Source of the DNA: Paenibacillus sp. KS-LC4
GTDB taxonomy: Bacteria; Bacillota; Bacilli; Paenibacillales; Paenibacillaceae
DNA length: 64,000 bases
Assembly: GCF_036894955.1 (NCBI RefSeq)
Contig: NZ_CP145905.1
Coordinates: 3,304,501-3,368,500 of the forward strand
Reading direction: 5' to 3'
The position numbers and the translations under genes are program-made. A model generated the notes under the pieces. It saw nothing but the letters and a program-made list of their open reading frames with translations, made no database searches and was not told the origin of the DNA. This document shows positions 16,806 through 25,250 of the stretch, piece by piece (position 1 is the stretch's first letter; each line of letters starts with the position of its first letter).

Positions 16806-17528
16806 ATGGAGATTAGCCCAAACCGGCCGCTCAAAAGCTATGAGTGGGTCATGAATGATATTAAGCAAAAAATGGATGCAGGCTCGCTCGCCCCTGGTGA
16901 TAAGCTCTCCTCGGTTGCCGATCTTGCCTCCTCTTATGGCGTTGGACAATCCACGATTCGTGAGGCATTAAGCGCGCTGCGCGCCATGGGCAGGCTGAAT
17001 ATTCGCCAAGGCAGCGGCACTTATGTTACCGCTCCGCCGGAGCCTGCTACCGCATCGGTACCAAGCTTTCTTTATGACGAAGCATGGATGGACCGTGCGG
17101 AAACGCTGCGCCATATTTTGGAGGTGCGCAAGGTGCTGGAAACCGGCTGCGCTGCGCTGGCTGCACGCAATCGGACCGAAGCCGATTTGACTGCTCTGGC
17201 CTCTATCTTGCAGAGCATGTTTGAACGCCTTGGCGATGAGGCCTTCAGCGAACAGGCAGATATCCGCTTCCATCAGGAGCTTGCGAAGGCGACGCATAAC
17301 CCTGTGCTGCTGGAGATGATGGATGCCTTGTCCACTAAGCTCCACGAAAGCATGAAGGATACGCGGGCGCTATGGTTTTATGCCGAACGCTCAACGGCGG
17401 AGCGATTGCAAGGCGAGCACCAAGCAATCTATGATGCCATTGCTGCACAGCAGCCTACAGACGCATCCCGGCTTATGGAGGCTCATCTATCCAAGGTAGA
17501 GTCCGTGCTGCTGAACAAGCTTGTGTAA
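16806..17528 (+). CDS. FadR-subfamily GntR transcriptional regulator (likely glcDF regulator)
   Basis: A 240-residue regulator. ATG at 16806 follows GAAGGGAG; the upstream in-frame ATG at 16776 is less well placed. Residues about 10-80 are the GntR winged helix-turn-helix, including the signature LSSVADLASSYGVGQSTIREALSALRAMGRLNIRQGSGTYV split over about 40 residues. Residues about 95-230 are an FCD ligand-binding domain with metal-binding His and Asp residues in DIRFHQELAKATHN and EHQAIYDAI. FCD regulators often sense organic acids. Divergent placement against glcD makes lactate or glycolate the likely effector. The palindrome at 16705-16717 is the probable operator. Confidence 0.9.
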   Translation: MEISPNRPLKSYEWVMNDIKQKMDAGSLAPGDKLSSVADLASSYGVGQSTIREALSALRAMGRLNIRQGSGTYVTAPPEPATASVPSFLYDEAWMDRAETLRHILEVRKVLETGCAALAARNRTEADLTALASILQSMFERLGDEAFSEQADIRFHQELAKATHNPVLLEMMDALSTKLHESMKDTRALWFYAERSTAERLQGEHQAIYDAIAAQQPTDASRLMEAHLSKVESVLLNKLV

Positions 17529-17768
17529 TTGACCTAGCCTACCCATATTGGCAGTTGGAGGTCACTCCAGCAAACGTTGAGCCATACGACTTAATTAACG
17601 ACGTTAAAAGAAAAATTTAATATCGTTAATAAATTTAAAGAGCTGCTCCGCACCCTGTTAGATAAGGCACAGAAGCTCAATAAAAGGCCGCCCCCATCAG
17701 CTTCAGCAGGTATAGCTTCCGTGCTGCCTTGGATGTACTTTCATGCTTAACGCTTGCGGAACGGTTTA
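17529..17768. other. Gene-free stretch between the regulator and the IS remnant
   Basis: A short dyad occurs near 17548-17568 (GGCAGTTGGAGGTCACTCC region), followed by an A/T-rich run with TTAATTAA-like blocks (17592-17640). No reading frame of note was seen. This flank may have come with the transposase remnant that follows. Confidence 0.4.
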
Positions 17769-18020
17769 GCTTGTTTTCATTGTGGTAGCTTGCGTGTTAC
17801 GCTAAGCGGTACTTACAGCGAGCGTCAACGATACTTATGCAAGGATTGTATGTAGGAAAGTAAGTTTCAACGACATAAGTGGAACGCTACTTTCTGGCAC
17901 TCACAGTGCTGAGAAATGGATGAAACTTATGTCTTGGAAAGTGAAAAGGGTAGAAAAGGAGGCGGCAAAGCTACAAAACGTGGAATAAATGATGAACGAG
18001 ATGGCTATGTAAAAAAGGTT
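17769..18020 (+). pseudogene. Degenerate IS1595-family transposase remnant
   Basis: Translating with stops and frame breaks gives a zinc-ribbon start, CFHCGSLRVTLSG then RQRYLCKDC (17772-17850). This is followed by a stop, then a HKW motif, another break, and MDETYVLESEKGRKGGGKAT KRGIND (17920-18000). The zinc ribbon plus the DETYV...GGKA.KRG block is characteristic of IS1595-type DDE transposases. The middle of the protein and most of the catalytic core are deleted, so it cannot move. No terminal inverted repeats were identified. It marks an old insertion between the glc locus and a DinB gene. Confidence 0.7.
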
Positions 18021-18100
18021 ATTTACCATATTCAACACATTAATATCACTTTTAGTTCCGATTTCTTGAAATGAAACTCGATATTGGAGCTTGGTCTCAA

Positions 18101-18556
18101 TTAATGTGACAGTTTATTCCTGATTTGCTCTAAATGATGAATATCATGCTCTGAAAATATACGGATGTAACTTTCAAGAGTAAATTGTCGTTTGCCAGAA
18201 CCAATAGTGAATCGTATATCGTTTTTGATACTATCAATAGCCTCAATTAGTTGGCTTCGTGTAAATACAAATTCATCAATTAAAGCAACCACGCTCTTGA
18301 AGCTACTGATATACTGAATCCCTTCATTGTTGTGAATGTCATGATCAGGGAATGCAATTAGATTTGCTCCTTGCGCCATAAAAGGGATATGTTGTTCTAA
18401 AATAAATTTATCCCAATAGTACAGGTGTCCAATTATTTCTCTAATTGACCATTTCCCTTCTTTAATAGGGTCAAGCATTTTATACTCTTCCTTTTCTTTT
18501 AACATTGCTATCTCTTTAGTTGTTTCCTGATAACTAATGATTGCATTCAAGCTCAT
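18101..18556 (-). CDS. DinB-family four-helix protein
   Basis: A 151-residue protein of the DinB/YfiT fold. Metal-binding histidines expected for the family are visible: one in REIIGHLYYWDKFILE (about residue 48) and a pair in EHDIHHLEQIR near the C-terminus. Such proteins are small cytosolic putative metalloenzymes; some are bacillithiol-dependent transferases or are induced by DNA damage. Its A/T-rich composition contrasts with the G/C-rich glc genes beside it, and it lies next to an IS remnant, so acquisition by transfer is possible. Catalytic role unknown. Confidence 0.75.
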   Translation of the reverse strand: MSLNAIISYQETTKEIAMLKEKEEYKMLDPIKEGKWSIREIIGHLYYWDKFILEQHIPFMAQGANLIAFPDHDIHNNEGIQYISSFKSVVALIDEFVFTRSQLIEAIDSIKNDIRFTIGSGKRQFTLESYIRIFSEHDIHHLEQIRNKLSH

Positions 18557-18867
18557 TTGATTATCTCCCCACCATATATAAAATTTGGATTCTGGAATTA
18601 TTATACTTTAAAGAGATCCAACCTGTAAAGAACATATGTTCTTAATGATTGGATATTATTAATATGGGCTAGGATAGATAGCTATGATTATTTAACAACA
18701 ATTTTGTAGCCTTCCTGCTGTTTTGTGCCGCGATGCTCTTGCTCATGCAGGGAGGGCTGCTCCCGCTTTCTTAGATTCAGCTTTCATCAAATGGGGCTGC
18801 TGGGTATATGCGGCTGCAGCTTGATCAGTCTAACAAATTTAATATAGCCAACCAGCTCCTTATGAAT
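18557..18867. other. Gene-free stretch between DinB and lysozyme genes
   Basis: No convincing reading frame is present. The part up to about 18700 is A/T-rich and holds the upstream region of the DinB gene, with possible -10-like TATACTT near 18602. The rest (18710-18860) looks like degraded coding sequence without recognisable homology. Confidence 0.4.
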
Positions 18868-19605
18868 TCACGTATTCGTGAAATTAGAAGCCGCAAACTG
18901 CCTCATAAAAGCGTCCCGGCTTCCTTTAAACACATTGATATCGACGTACATGTCAATACCTGTCACATGACCACGGTTATGATATTGCCAGAACTGCCAG
19001 CCGCGCTCTTGAAGTGTCGGATGTTTTACGATGTCGCGAATCCAAATTTCATAAGCGGCAAATGCGGGTACATTTTCTATATAAGTATGATAGGTATCGT
19101 ATGTCACATACAATATAGGCTTTTTGCCATACCCCGCCTCCATCCCGTCCGCTAGCACCTGCAGTTCCTTATGTATTTTAGCTTGGTCATGGTCCAGACT
19201 AATTTCCAAATCAATGACTGGGGGTAGGCTATCCGGCTCATAAGGGACTGTTTTTATAAAATGGGCCGCCTGCTCTGCTCCCGTACTCATCGTTGTGAAG
19301 AAATGGTACGCTCCCGTCAAAAAGCGCTGCTCCCTCGCTCCCTTCCAATTTGCTGCGAACCTCTTATCGGTATAATCCTTGCCCTCCGTCGCCTTCACAA
19401 ACATGAATTCATATTTCCCTGTCGCCTTTATTTGCTGCCAGTTTATTTCGCCTTGATAATGCGATACATCGAGCCCTTTCACTTCATAGGCATTCGCAAA
19501 TATGGCATTATGCCAAATGATCCCTTTATACTCTAAAACGCCAAGCAGCACTAGCAATGCCAGCCCGCCAATGATCAAATTTCTCCATTTTTTATTACGC
19601 TTCAT
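18868..19605 (-). CDS. Membrane-anchored or secreted GH25 lysozyme
   Basis: A 245-residue muramidase. The N-terminus is basic, then hydrophobic (NLIIGGLALLVLLGVLEY, residues 9-26), a signal peptide or membrane anchor without a clear cleavage site. The GH25 barrel has the hallmark residues: KGLDVSHYQGEINW with the first Asp (about 46), FVKATEG, PPVIDLEI with the catalytic Asp and Glu (about 139-141), and the C-terminal GIDMYVDINVF. It would hydrolyse the MurNAc-GlcNAc bond of peptidoglycan outside the membrane. Possible roles are cell-wall turnover or sporulation; it lies next to a spore cortex-lytic gene in the same orientation. Confidence 0.92.
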   Translation of the reverse strand: MKRNKKWRNLIIGGLALLVLLGVLEYKGIIWHNAIFANAYEVKGLDVSHYQGEINWQQIKATGKYEFMFVKATEGKDYTDKRFAANWKGAREQRFLTGAYHFFTTMSTGAEQAAHFIKTVPYEPDSLPPVIDLEISLDHDQAKIHKELQVLADGMEAGYGKKPILYVTYDTYHTYIENVPAFAAYEIWIRDIVKHPTLQERGWQFWQYHNRGHVTGIDMYVDINVFKGSRDAFMRQFAASNFTNT

Positions 19606-19708
19606 CTGCCCGCTCCTCCCCTAACATTATAAATATTATACCAATTGGACAAATTAAAGCCTACAACAATAAACGTCTGTCACCTATAAATTTTAAAATT
19701 ACAAAAAA

Positions 19709-19743
19709 CTCGCCACGCTTTCCGTGTTTAGAAAGCGAGCGAG
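19709..19743 (-). terminator. Terminator of the sleB-like gene
   Basis: On the minus strand, CTCGC plus CGCTTTC pairs with GAAAGCG plus GCGAG around a short loop, followed by TTTTTTG. The plus side also has a T-run (GAGTTTTTG), so it may act both ways. It lies 32 bases beyond the stop of the SleB-like gene. Confidence 0.8.
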
Positions 19744-19774
19744 TTTTTGCTGCTGCGTGCTGGTTATGGTGCTT

Positions 19775-20437
19775 TTAAATGGCAAAAATATGATTGCCGA
19801 TTTGAACGATTTGTTTCCTCGTCCAAATCCATGATGATGTTGCCGTCTTCGGGTTAAAATAATACAGCGCGCCAAACGTCGGGTCGTTCCCGGCAACAGC
19901 TTCGACTGCGGCCTTGTAGGCTATACTATCCGGCTTAAGCTGATATTGTCCATCATCTACTGCTGTAAATGCACCTGGCTGCTCGATAATGCCTTGAAGC
20001 GTATCAGGGAACTGCGAGGACGCTAACCGATTCATGACAACAGCGCCTACTGCGACCTGTCCCTTAAATGGCTCGCCGCGCGATTCGGCAAAAATAATGC
20101 GCGCCAGCAAATTCAGCTCATGCTCGCTGACGGATACCTTTTTCAACGTGCTCCAGGTTTGCTTGCCAGCAATGCCATCGGCTTGCAGTCCGTAATCCTT
20201 TTGAAACCGTTTCACGGCATCCTCGGTCATTTTGCCATAGAAGTCTGTAACCTCGCTATTCATAAAATACCCTAAAACCTTTAAGCGATACTGTACATCG
20301 GGGACATCTCCCCCTTTACTGCCATAGCTCAGAGTCGCCGGGGCAGCAGCGCCTACAATTTGAAGCGGCAGGCTGACGACCATAATAATTGCAAGTATAT
20401 ATGCAAAGAAGTTTCTTAGTATTTGTTTATTTTTCAT
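19775..20437 (-). CDS. sleB: Spore cortex-lytic enzyme SleB-like
   Basis: A 220-residue secreted hydrolase. It has a Sec signal peptide at residues 1-31 ending near VGAAA, then a PG_binding_1 domain (about 36-95, GSKGGDVPDVQYRLKVLGY and DGIAGKQTWSTLK). The SleB/CwlJ-type Hydrolase_2 domain (about 105-220) has LLARIIFAESRGEPFKGQVAVGAVVMNR, with the conserved catalytic Glu in AESRGEP, and TFGALYYFNP. SleB depolymerises spore cortex peptidoglycan at muramic-delta-lactam during germination. The length is slightly under that of B. subtilis SleB. No ypeB-like partner gene follows; downstream is the terminator and the GH25 gene. This is direct evidence of an endospore former. Confidence 0.9.
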   Translation of the reverse strand: MKNKQILRNFFAYILAIIMVVSLPLQIVGAAAPATLSYGSKGGDVPDVQYRLKVLGYFMNSEVTDFYGKMTEDAVKRFQKDYGLQADGIAGKQTWSTLKKVSVSEHELNLLARIIFAESRGEPFKGQVAVGAVVMNRLASSQFPDTLQGIIEQPGAFTAVDDGQYQLKPDSIAYKAAVEAVAGNDPTFGALYYFNPKTATSSWIWTRKQIVQIGNHIFAI

Positions 20438-20636
20438 AATTCTAATTTTCCTCCTATTTAAAACAAGTAAAAACTTATTTTATAAATATATTATTTATAT
20501 ATTTCAACACTCGTATGAGTTTAACATAGTATTAAATTGAAAGTAACCGTATTTGCACAATTACATGAATTTACTAATGATTAGATAAGACTTCAGAGCT
20601 GCCTAGTACGCTATACGGGAGTTTTTATTAGGGAAC

Positions 20637-20645
20637 TGCTATAAT
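20637..20645 (+). promoter_or_regulatory. Extended -10 promoter for the xerS-like gene
   Basis: TGCTATAAT is a perfect extended -10 element 32 bases upstream of the recombinase start. No good -35 is visible at 17-18 bases, which extended -10 promoters can tolerate. Confidence 0.5.
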
Positions 20646-20677
20646 AAGGGTTAGATGATCGGCAGAGGTGATAAAGG

Positions 20678-21781
20678 ATGAACATTATTAAAGTGAAGGA
20701 TCGGCAGGAGCTGGATAAACGTGTTCCATCCATGCCTTGGTACATTGAGAAGTTTATTAATTATAAGCTGCCTGACCTCTCTCCTTCGTCGCTGCTTGAG
20801 TATGTAAGAGATTATGAGCTTTTTCTCAATTGGCTGATTGCAGAAGGGCTTTCAGAGGCGACGGTAATCAAACACGTTCAGCTAGCTGAGCTGGAGCGGC
20901 TCCACATGGATAGCATCGACAGCTTCCGCATGTTTCTCGCCACTCATCCTAGCCATAATAATCGTAAGACGACGATTACTCGCAAGCTGTCCTCGCTGCG
21001 CTCGCTGTTTCATTATTTGAGCCAAATAGCCGAGGATGAGCAGTTTTACCCGCTCTTGAAGCGTAATGTCATGGCTAAGGTCGCTATTAAGCGCACAAGC
21101 AAACCTAAGGATACGGCGGCGAAGCTGGAGGGCAAGCTGCTTCAGGAGGAGGAAATTGGAGAGTTTCTTGCTTATATCGCCAGCGGCTACGAAAGCGATC
21201 TTGCCAGCAACAAGCAGGCGCTGTATTCCTATGAGCTGAACAAAATAAGGGATACGTGCATCATCAGCTTTATTTTGCATTCCGGACTGCGCGTTTCCGA
21301 GCTGATCAATCTCAATGTCGACGACATAGATATGAAAAAAAAGCTCGCGCATGTTTACCGTAAAGGGAAAAACGACGATTCGTTTAAAACCCCGGTTTAT
21401 TTTCGCCAGGAGGCGGTCGATGACCTTCAGGTGTACCTCCAAATGCGCGATACGCACTATAAAGCGCCGAAGCGCGAGAAAGCGCTGTTCCTTGCCATTG
21501 CTAATGGTAAAAAGGAAGGCTCGCGCATGACAAAACGGGCCGTGCAGGCAATGGTTATGAAATATGCGAAGCGATTCGGCAAGCCCTTTTTATCCGTACA
21601 TAAGCTGCGGCATTCGTTCGCAACGGACTATTATTTACGCAATGATCTGTACAAAACCCAGGAGCAGCTTGGACATGCATCACCAGAGACGACGCAAATT
21701 TACGCCCATTTGACCGATAAGACGATGGCGGAAGCGATTGATCGTGAAAAAACGGCGACTAAGAAGCTGCGAGAAAATTAG
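20678..21781 (+). CDS. xerS: Tyrosine recombinase, XerS-like
   Basis: A 367-residue site-specific recombinase. The N-terminal SAM-like domain (about 15-120, starting VPSMPWYIEKFINYK) resembles XerS proteins of Firmicutes. The catalytic domain (about 150-360) has all active residues: Arg in SGLRVSELINLNVDDID (about 205), Lys in YRKGKND, HKLRH (His and Arg), His in LGHASPETTQ and the nucleophile Tyr in TTQIYAHLT. XerS normally resolves chromosome dimers at dif, or acts in small integrative events. A phage or ICE integrase is the alternative, but no excisionase, att repeat or phage genes are nearby, which favours a housekeeping role. Confidence 0.85.
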   Translation: MNIIKVKDRQELDKRVPSMPWYIEKFINYKLPDLSPSSLLEYVRDYELFLNWLIAEGLSEATVIKHVQLAELERLHMDSIDSFRMFLATHPSHNNRKTTITRKLSSLRSLFHYLSQIAEDEQFYPLLKRNVMAKVAIKRTSKPKDTAAKLEGKLLQEEEIGEFLAYIASGYESDLASNKQALYSYELNKIRDTCIISFILHSGLRVSELINLNVDDIDMKKKLAHVYRKGKNDDSFKTPVYFRQEAVDDLQVYLQMRDTHYKAPKREKALFLAIANGKKEGSRMTKRAVQAMVMKYAKRFGKPFLSVHKLRHSFATDYYLRNDLYKTQEQLGHASPETTQIYAHLTDKTMAEAIDREKTATKKLREN

Positions 21782-21849
21782 CGGTACTTTATTTCGTCTC
21801 AGACTTTAATGGTTTTAACGAGAAGAATACAGAGAATTTGGAGGTTATA

Positions 21850-22347
21850 ATGCACATTCGAGTACTTGGCCTAGAGGATGCCCAGCAATACAGGACGATT
21901 AGATTGGAAGCCTTACAAATGCATCCTGAATCATTTAGTTCGAGCTATGAAGAGGAAAAAGAATATCCTTTAGAACCATTTCTCAGCAGGCTGCAAGCGA
22001 AAAACTCCTTTACCTTCGGTGTATTCGAAAACAGCCAGCTTTATGGCATAGCAACTTTAGTCATGGAAAACAAAATAAAATTGAAGCATAGAGCCCATAT
22101 TTATTCCGTATATGTAGCTCGTGACAAGCGCGGTCGCGGATACGCCAAAAATTTAATGCTGCAAATGATTAAGAAGGCGAAAAGCATGAAAGGTATTGAG
22201 CAAATTCATTTGACCGTGGCATCGACTAATGAGGCTGCGAAAAACCTGTATACAGCCTTAGAATTTAAGACATACGGCATCCAAAAGCAAGCCTTGAAAA
22301 TACAAGATGAATACTTCGATGAAGAATTGATGTGTTATTTCTTTTAG
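21850..22347 (+). CDS. GNAT-family N-acetyltransferase
   Basis: A 165-residue acetyltransferase. I chose ATG at 21850 because TTGGAGG lies 5 bases upstream; the in-frame TTG at 21838 overlaps that site. The acetyl-CoA-binding motif A is HIYSVYVARDKRGRGYAKNLMLQMIKKA (about 88-115, RGRGYA loop), and the C-terminal part is ASTNEAAKNLYTALEFKTYGI. Small GNATs of this type acetylate amines or protein N-termini. Substrate unknown. It lies 68 bases after the recombinase gene and has its own terminator. Confidence 0.88.
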   Translation: MHIRVLGLEDAQQYRTIRLEALQMHPESFSSSYEEEKEYPLEPFLSRLQAKNSFTFGVFENSQLYGIATLVMENKIKLKHRAHIYSVYVARDKRGRGYAKNLMLQMIKKAKSMKGIEQIHLTVASTNEAAKNLYTALEFKTYGIQKQALKIQDEYFDEELMCYFF

Positions 22348-22382
22348 ACCATATCTTCATCTGACAACAGGTTTACAAAACA

Positions 22383-22435
22383 AATAGCTTTCTTGCCTAA
22401 AGCTGCTATCCGACAGCTTACGCAAGAGAGCTATT
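22383..22435. terminator. Bidirectional terminator between convergent genes
   Basis: AATAGCTTTCTTGC pairs with GCAAGAGAGCTATT (13 of 14), extended inward by TAAaGCTG/CAGCTTA. The minus side continues TTTGTTTTG and the plus side ATCTTCTTAATC. It sits between the plus-strand acetyltransferase and the minus-strand gene at 22559. Confidence 0.6.
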
Positions 22436-22558
22436 ATCTTCTTAATCATGCGCCTGTTAGGCGTAAAACGCTGTCGTCTCCCTTTGGCGGCAAGATCAGG
22501 CTAACGTTTTGCGTTGACATATAAAGCCCTTATAAATTGAAACTTGTGCAGACTTATA

Positions 22559-23095
22559 TTATTGGAAATCCTTGGACAGCTCCAAATCTGTAGCAGAAAT
22601 CCCCTCTTCTACCGCAAATTCAAAATCCTCAATGTCGTAAATTTGTACAGGGATCTCCGCTTGAATCAGCTTATCCTGAAATTCAAATTGGTCGGAAAGC
22701 AGCGGCAAGTTAAATTTCAAGGCGGTCAACACCAGTTCGGTCTCTATCGGATCAAATGCCTCGCCGTATTGTGCACTGTCTACAGCATGTACAATGGTAA
22801 ACTGTATGCGCTCATTCAGCAGCAGCGGCGAGCTTTCCCGCCAAGGCACCTGCATCGTGCGTTCGATTTTTTTACGATTGAGCGGATCTTCGAAAAAAGC
22901 AATCAGCTCGACAATTTTATTTTTGACATGAGCATCATCATCTGGGTCCTCCATAACGGGGTCCGATCCGTCTCTCATATCATAAAGCTCCAAAATGGAT
23001 GAATAAGGAACAACATAATCAATGGCACTGCTTGGGACGAGAAGGTGACCGTAAGTTGCCACCATTACTGCTTCTATAACAAACCGTCGCGGCAT
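22559..23095 (-). CDS. Conserved protein of unknown function (178 aa)
   Basis: A 178-residue cytosolic acidic protein. ATG at 23095 (MPRRFVIEAVMVATYG) has a near-perfect AAGGAGGTC Shine-Dalgarno; the longer frame to 23359 is an artefact of overlap with the opposite gene. The sequence is rich in acidic residues (PVMEDPDDDAHVKNKIVELIAFFEDP, QIYDIEDFEFAVEEG). I believe relatives in Paenibacillus genomes sometimes carry the label ADP-heptose synthase, but I see no nucleotidyltransferase HxGH or kinase motif, so I would not use that name. It is divergent from the ypdA-like gene. Function unknown. Confidence 0.75.
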   Translation of the reverse strand: MPRRFVIEAVMVATYGHLLVPSSAIDYVVPYSSILELYDMRDGSDPVMEDPDDDAHVKNKIVELIAFFEDPLNRKKIERTMQVPWRESSPLLLNERIQFTIVHAVDSAQYGEAFDPIETELVLTALKFNLPLLSDQFEFQDKLIQAEIPVQIYDIEDFEFAVEEGISATDLELSKDFQ

Positions 23096-23237
23096 GATTG
23101 ACCTCCTTCTATAAAACAACGTTTCCACATTATTATACAATAATCCAACTGGTGTACAAGATAGCCATTCGCCAAATTTGCATTCATTCCGCAAGCCGCA
23201 GTACAATGGTGGGGAAATTATTATCGGAGGTACATGC

Positions 23238-24224
23238 ATGATTAGAGAAGAAGCAATCATTATCGGAGCTGGTCCATGTGGACTTGCCGCGGCCATTGAG
23301 CTGCAGCGCATCGGTATTCGCCCCTTGATTATAGAAAAAAGCCATCTGGTCCATTCCATCTCGCAGTACCCGACCTATATGCATTTTTTCAGCACGCCCG
23401 AGCTGCTTGAAATTGGCGATATTCCCTTCACAACGCCTAATGACAAGCCTTCGCGGCTTGAAGCGATGAATTATTATCGCACGGCGGCGCTGCGCCATCA
23501 GCTTCGAATTAATCCTTATGAGACGGTAACGCGGGTCCTTCGTGAAAATGATCGTTTTACGCTCTCCAGCACGAATCGTTTTGGTGAACCGCTGACCTAT
23601 TTCAGCCGCTATGTCATTATTGCGACCGGTTATTTTGACCATCCTAACTATTTGGGCATTCCGGGAGAAGAGCTTGAAAAGGTGACGCATTTTTTCCGCG
23701 AAGCCCATCCGTATACTGGAATGGAGGTCGCGATTATTGGGGGCAGCAATTCTGCTATAGATGCAGCGCTTGAGCTTGAACGGATTGGGGCGAAGGTGAC
23801 CGTCATTTATCGCGGTGAGCATTATTCATCAAGTATTAAGCCTTGGGTGAGGCCCGGCTTTGAAAGCAAAGTGGCTAAGGGGCAAATAGCGATGCGCTTT
23901 CGCTCTCGCGTTATCAGCATTGATGATCGCAGCGTCACGCTTGAAGACCCTGAGGGCAAGCATACAATTGCCAATGATTTTGTACTTGCGCTAACAGGCT
24001 TTCATCCAGATCGGGATTTCCTGACGGACACAGGCGTAGTGATGGCTGAGGAAGGTTACCCGTTTTTCGACGAAGCGACGATGGAGACGAATGTTGCAAA
24101 TTTGTTTCTTGCTGGTGTTGTTGCATCGCGTCATGAAGCGAATGAAATTTTCATCGAAACCGGACGCTTCCACGGTAGAAAAATTGCCGCGCATATCGCC
24201 CAGAGCACCGCAGCCGAATCTTAA
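23238..24224 (+). CDS. ypdA: YpdA-like FAD/NAD(P) oxidoreductase (putative bacillithiol disulfide reductase)
   Basis: A 328-residue flavoprotein. ATG at 23238 follows CGGAGG. The N-terminal FAD-binding Rossmann motif is IIIGAGPCGLAAAIELQRIG, with the YpdA-type cysteine in GPCGLA that replaces the usual CXXC of thioredoxin reductases. A second, NADPH-binding motif reads VAIIGGSNSAIDAALELERIG (about 172-192). LALTGFHPD and LFLAGVVA follow. YpdA (Bdr) reduces bacillithiol disulfide with NADPH, protecting cytosolic thiols. Length and motifs fit well. Confidence 0.88.
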   Translation: MIREEAIIIGAGPCGLAAAIELQRIGIRPLIIEKSHLVHSISQYPTYMHFFSTPELLEIGDIPFTTPNDKPSRLEAMNYYRTAALRHQLRINPYETVTRVLRENDRFTLSSTNRFGEPLTYFSRYVIIATGYFDHPNYLGIPGEELEKVTHFFREAHPYTGMEVAIIGGSNSAIDAALELERIGAKVTVIYRGEHYSSSIKPWVRPGFESKVAKGQIAMRFRSRVISIDDRSVTLEDPEGKHTIANDFVLALTGFHPDRDFLTDTGVVMAEEGYPFFDEATMETNVANLFLAGVVASRHEANEIFIETGRFHGRKIAAHIAQSTAAES

Positions 24225-24247
24225 ACTCAATGGATGGCAACAGCTTG

Positions 24248-24309
24248 AGGCTGCCCATAACGAGAATTTGCGCAATGCGATGCGCTAAACCTCTGAGTAT
24301 GGGCAGCCT
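24248..24309 (+). terminator. Terminator after the ypdA-like gene
   Basis: AGGCTGCCCATA (24248-24259) pairs perfectly with TATGGGCAGCCT (24298-24309), followed by TTTTC. The 38-base interior can form a small GCGC hairpin. The minus side has no T-run. Confidence 0.6.
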
Positions 24310-24323
24310 TTTCTATCAATCTG

Positions 24324-25250
24324 TCATGAGAGGTTAGCTCTGTGCTCACTCCATGCTTCCCCTAATAATTCACTATTAATGCTTACAGCAACCATTGATC
24401 CCATTGAAGCTGCCGCAACGACCTGATACTTTTGGGAGGCAGCATCTCCCGCACTATAGATGCCTGGCACATTCGTTTTGCCAAACTCATCTACAACAAC
24501 AGCCCCCGCTTCCGTCATTTCACAGCCCATAATCTGCGGAAGCTCCGATCCAATCGCTAGCTTCGGCAAGAAGAAAATCCCTTCGCAAGCAATGATCGCA
24601 CCATCCTCCAGCACAACTTGCTTAACGATGCCGTTAGCCGATTCAATTCGCTGAATTTTGGAGTCAAATATGGGCACATCATGCTGCTGCAATTCCTCGC
24701 GCTGCTCAGCGGTCATTTCGTCTGGACCATCCGTGCAGATCGTATATTGGCTTGTCCAGCCTGCTATTATTTTGGCGAAGTGCAGCGCATGAGCCCCTTT
24801 GGATATGATAACCAGCCTCCTATCCCTCATTTCCCAGCCATCACAATACGGACAAACAAATGCGCTCTTTCCATATACATCAGTTAAGCCTTTAATATCA
24901 AGCGGAAGATCCTTCATCCCTACGGCAAAAAGCAGCTTTTTGGCTCCGAAGGCTGCTCCTTTTGTGGTCGTAATCGTAAATGCCCCATCGACTCCCGTTA
25001 TCGCAACGGCTGAATCATTTTCAAACTGAACAGATGGGTAGACACTGATCTGCTCGCGTGCGATATGACGTAACTCAGCAGGCTTAATGCCGTCTCTTGT
25101 CAGGAAACCATGCGACTCCTGGGTCACCCGATTGCGCGGACGTTCTTCATCAATGACGATAACACTTTTCCTCGCTCTGCCTAATACAAGTGCCGCACTC
25201 ATTCCTGCTGGGCCTCCACCAATAATCGCAACATCCATCAATTGCTTCAT
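24324..25250 (-). CDS. Thioredoxin-reductase-like NAD(P)/FAD oxidoreductase
   Basis: A 308-residue flavoprotein of the TrxB superfamily. ATG at 25250 has GAAGGTGG upstream. FAD-binding DVAIIGGGPAGMSAALVLGRARKSVIVID is at the N-terminus. A redox-active CPYC pair sits in SAFVCPYCDGWEMRDR (about 132-147), at the thioredoxin reductase position. GIYSAGDAASQ is the C-terminal FAD motif. The NADPH-binding segment (VIISKGAHALHFAKII) departs from the GxGxxA consensus. This resembles stand-alone TrxR-like and TlpA/GliT-type dithiol oxidases more than housekeeping TrxB. It could oxidise or reduce a small dithiol; partner unknown. Confidence 0.82.
   Translation of the reverse strand: MKQLMDVAIIGGGPAGMSAALVLGRARKSVIVIDEERPRNRVTQESHGFLTRDGIKPAELRHIAREQISVYPSVQFENDSAVAITGVDGAFTITTTKGAAFGAKKLLFAVGMKDLPLDIKGLTDVYGKSAFVCPYCDGWEMRDRRLVIISKGAHALHFAKIIAGWTSQYTICTDGPDEMTAEQREELQQHDVPIFDSKIQRIESANGIVKQVVLEDGAIIACEGIFFLPKLAIGSELPQIMGCEMTEAGAVVVDEFGKTNVPGIYSAGDAASQKYQVVAAASMGSMVAVSINSELLGEAWSEHRANLS

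Noticed and set aside
20678-21781. Integrase of a prophage or integrative element
   Set aside because: No phage, excisionase, relaxase or attachment-site repeats nearby; the N-terminus looks XerS-like.
23096-23359. N-terminal extension of the 22559 gene to 23359
   Set aside because: The extension overlaps the divergent ypdA start, has no Shine-Dalgarno, and ATG at 23095 has a near-perfect one.
23184-23822. A 212-codon minus-strand open frame opposite ypdA
   Set aside because: The plus-strand gene has clear FAD and NADPH motifs; the minus frame has no recognisable features.
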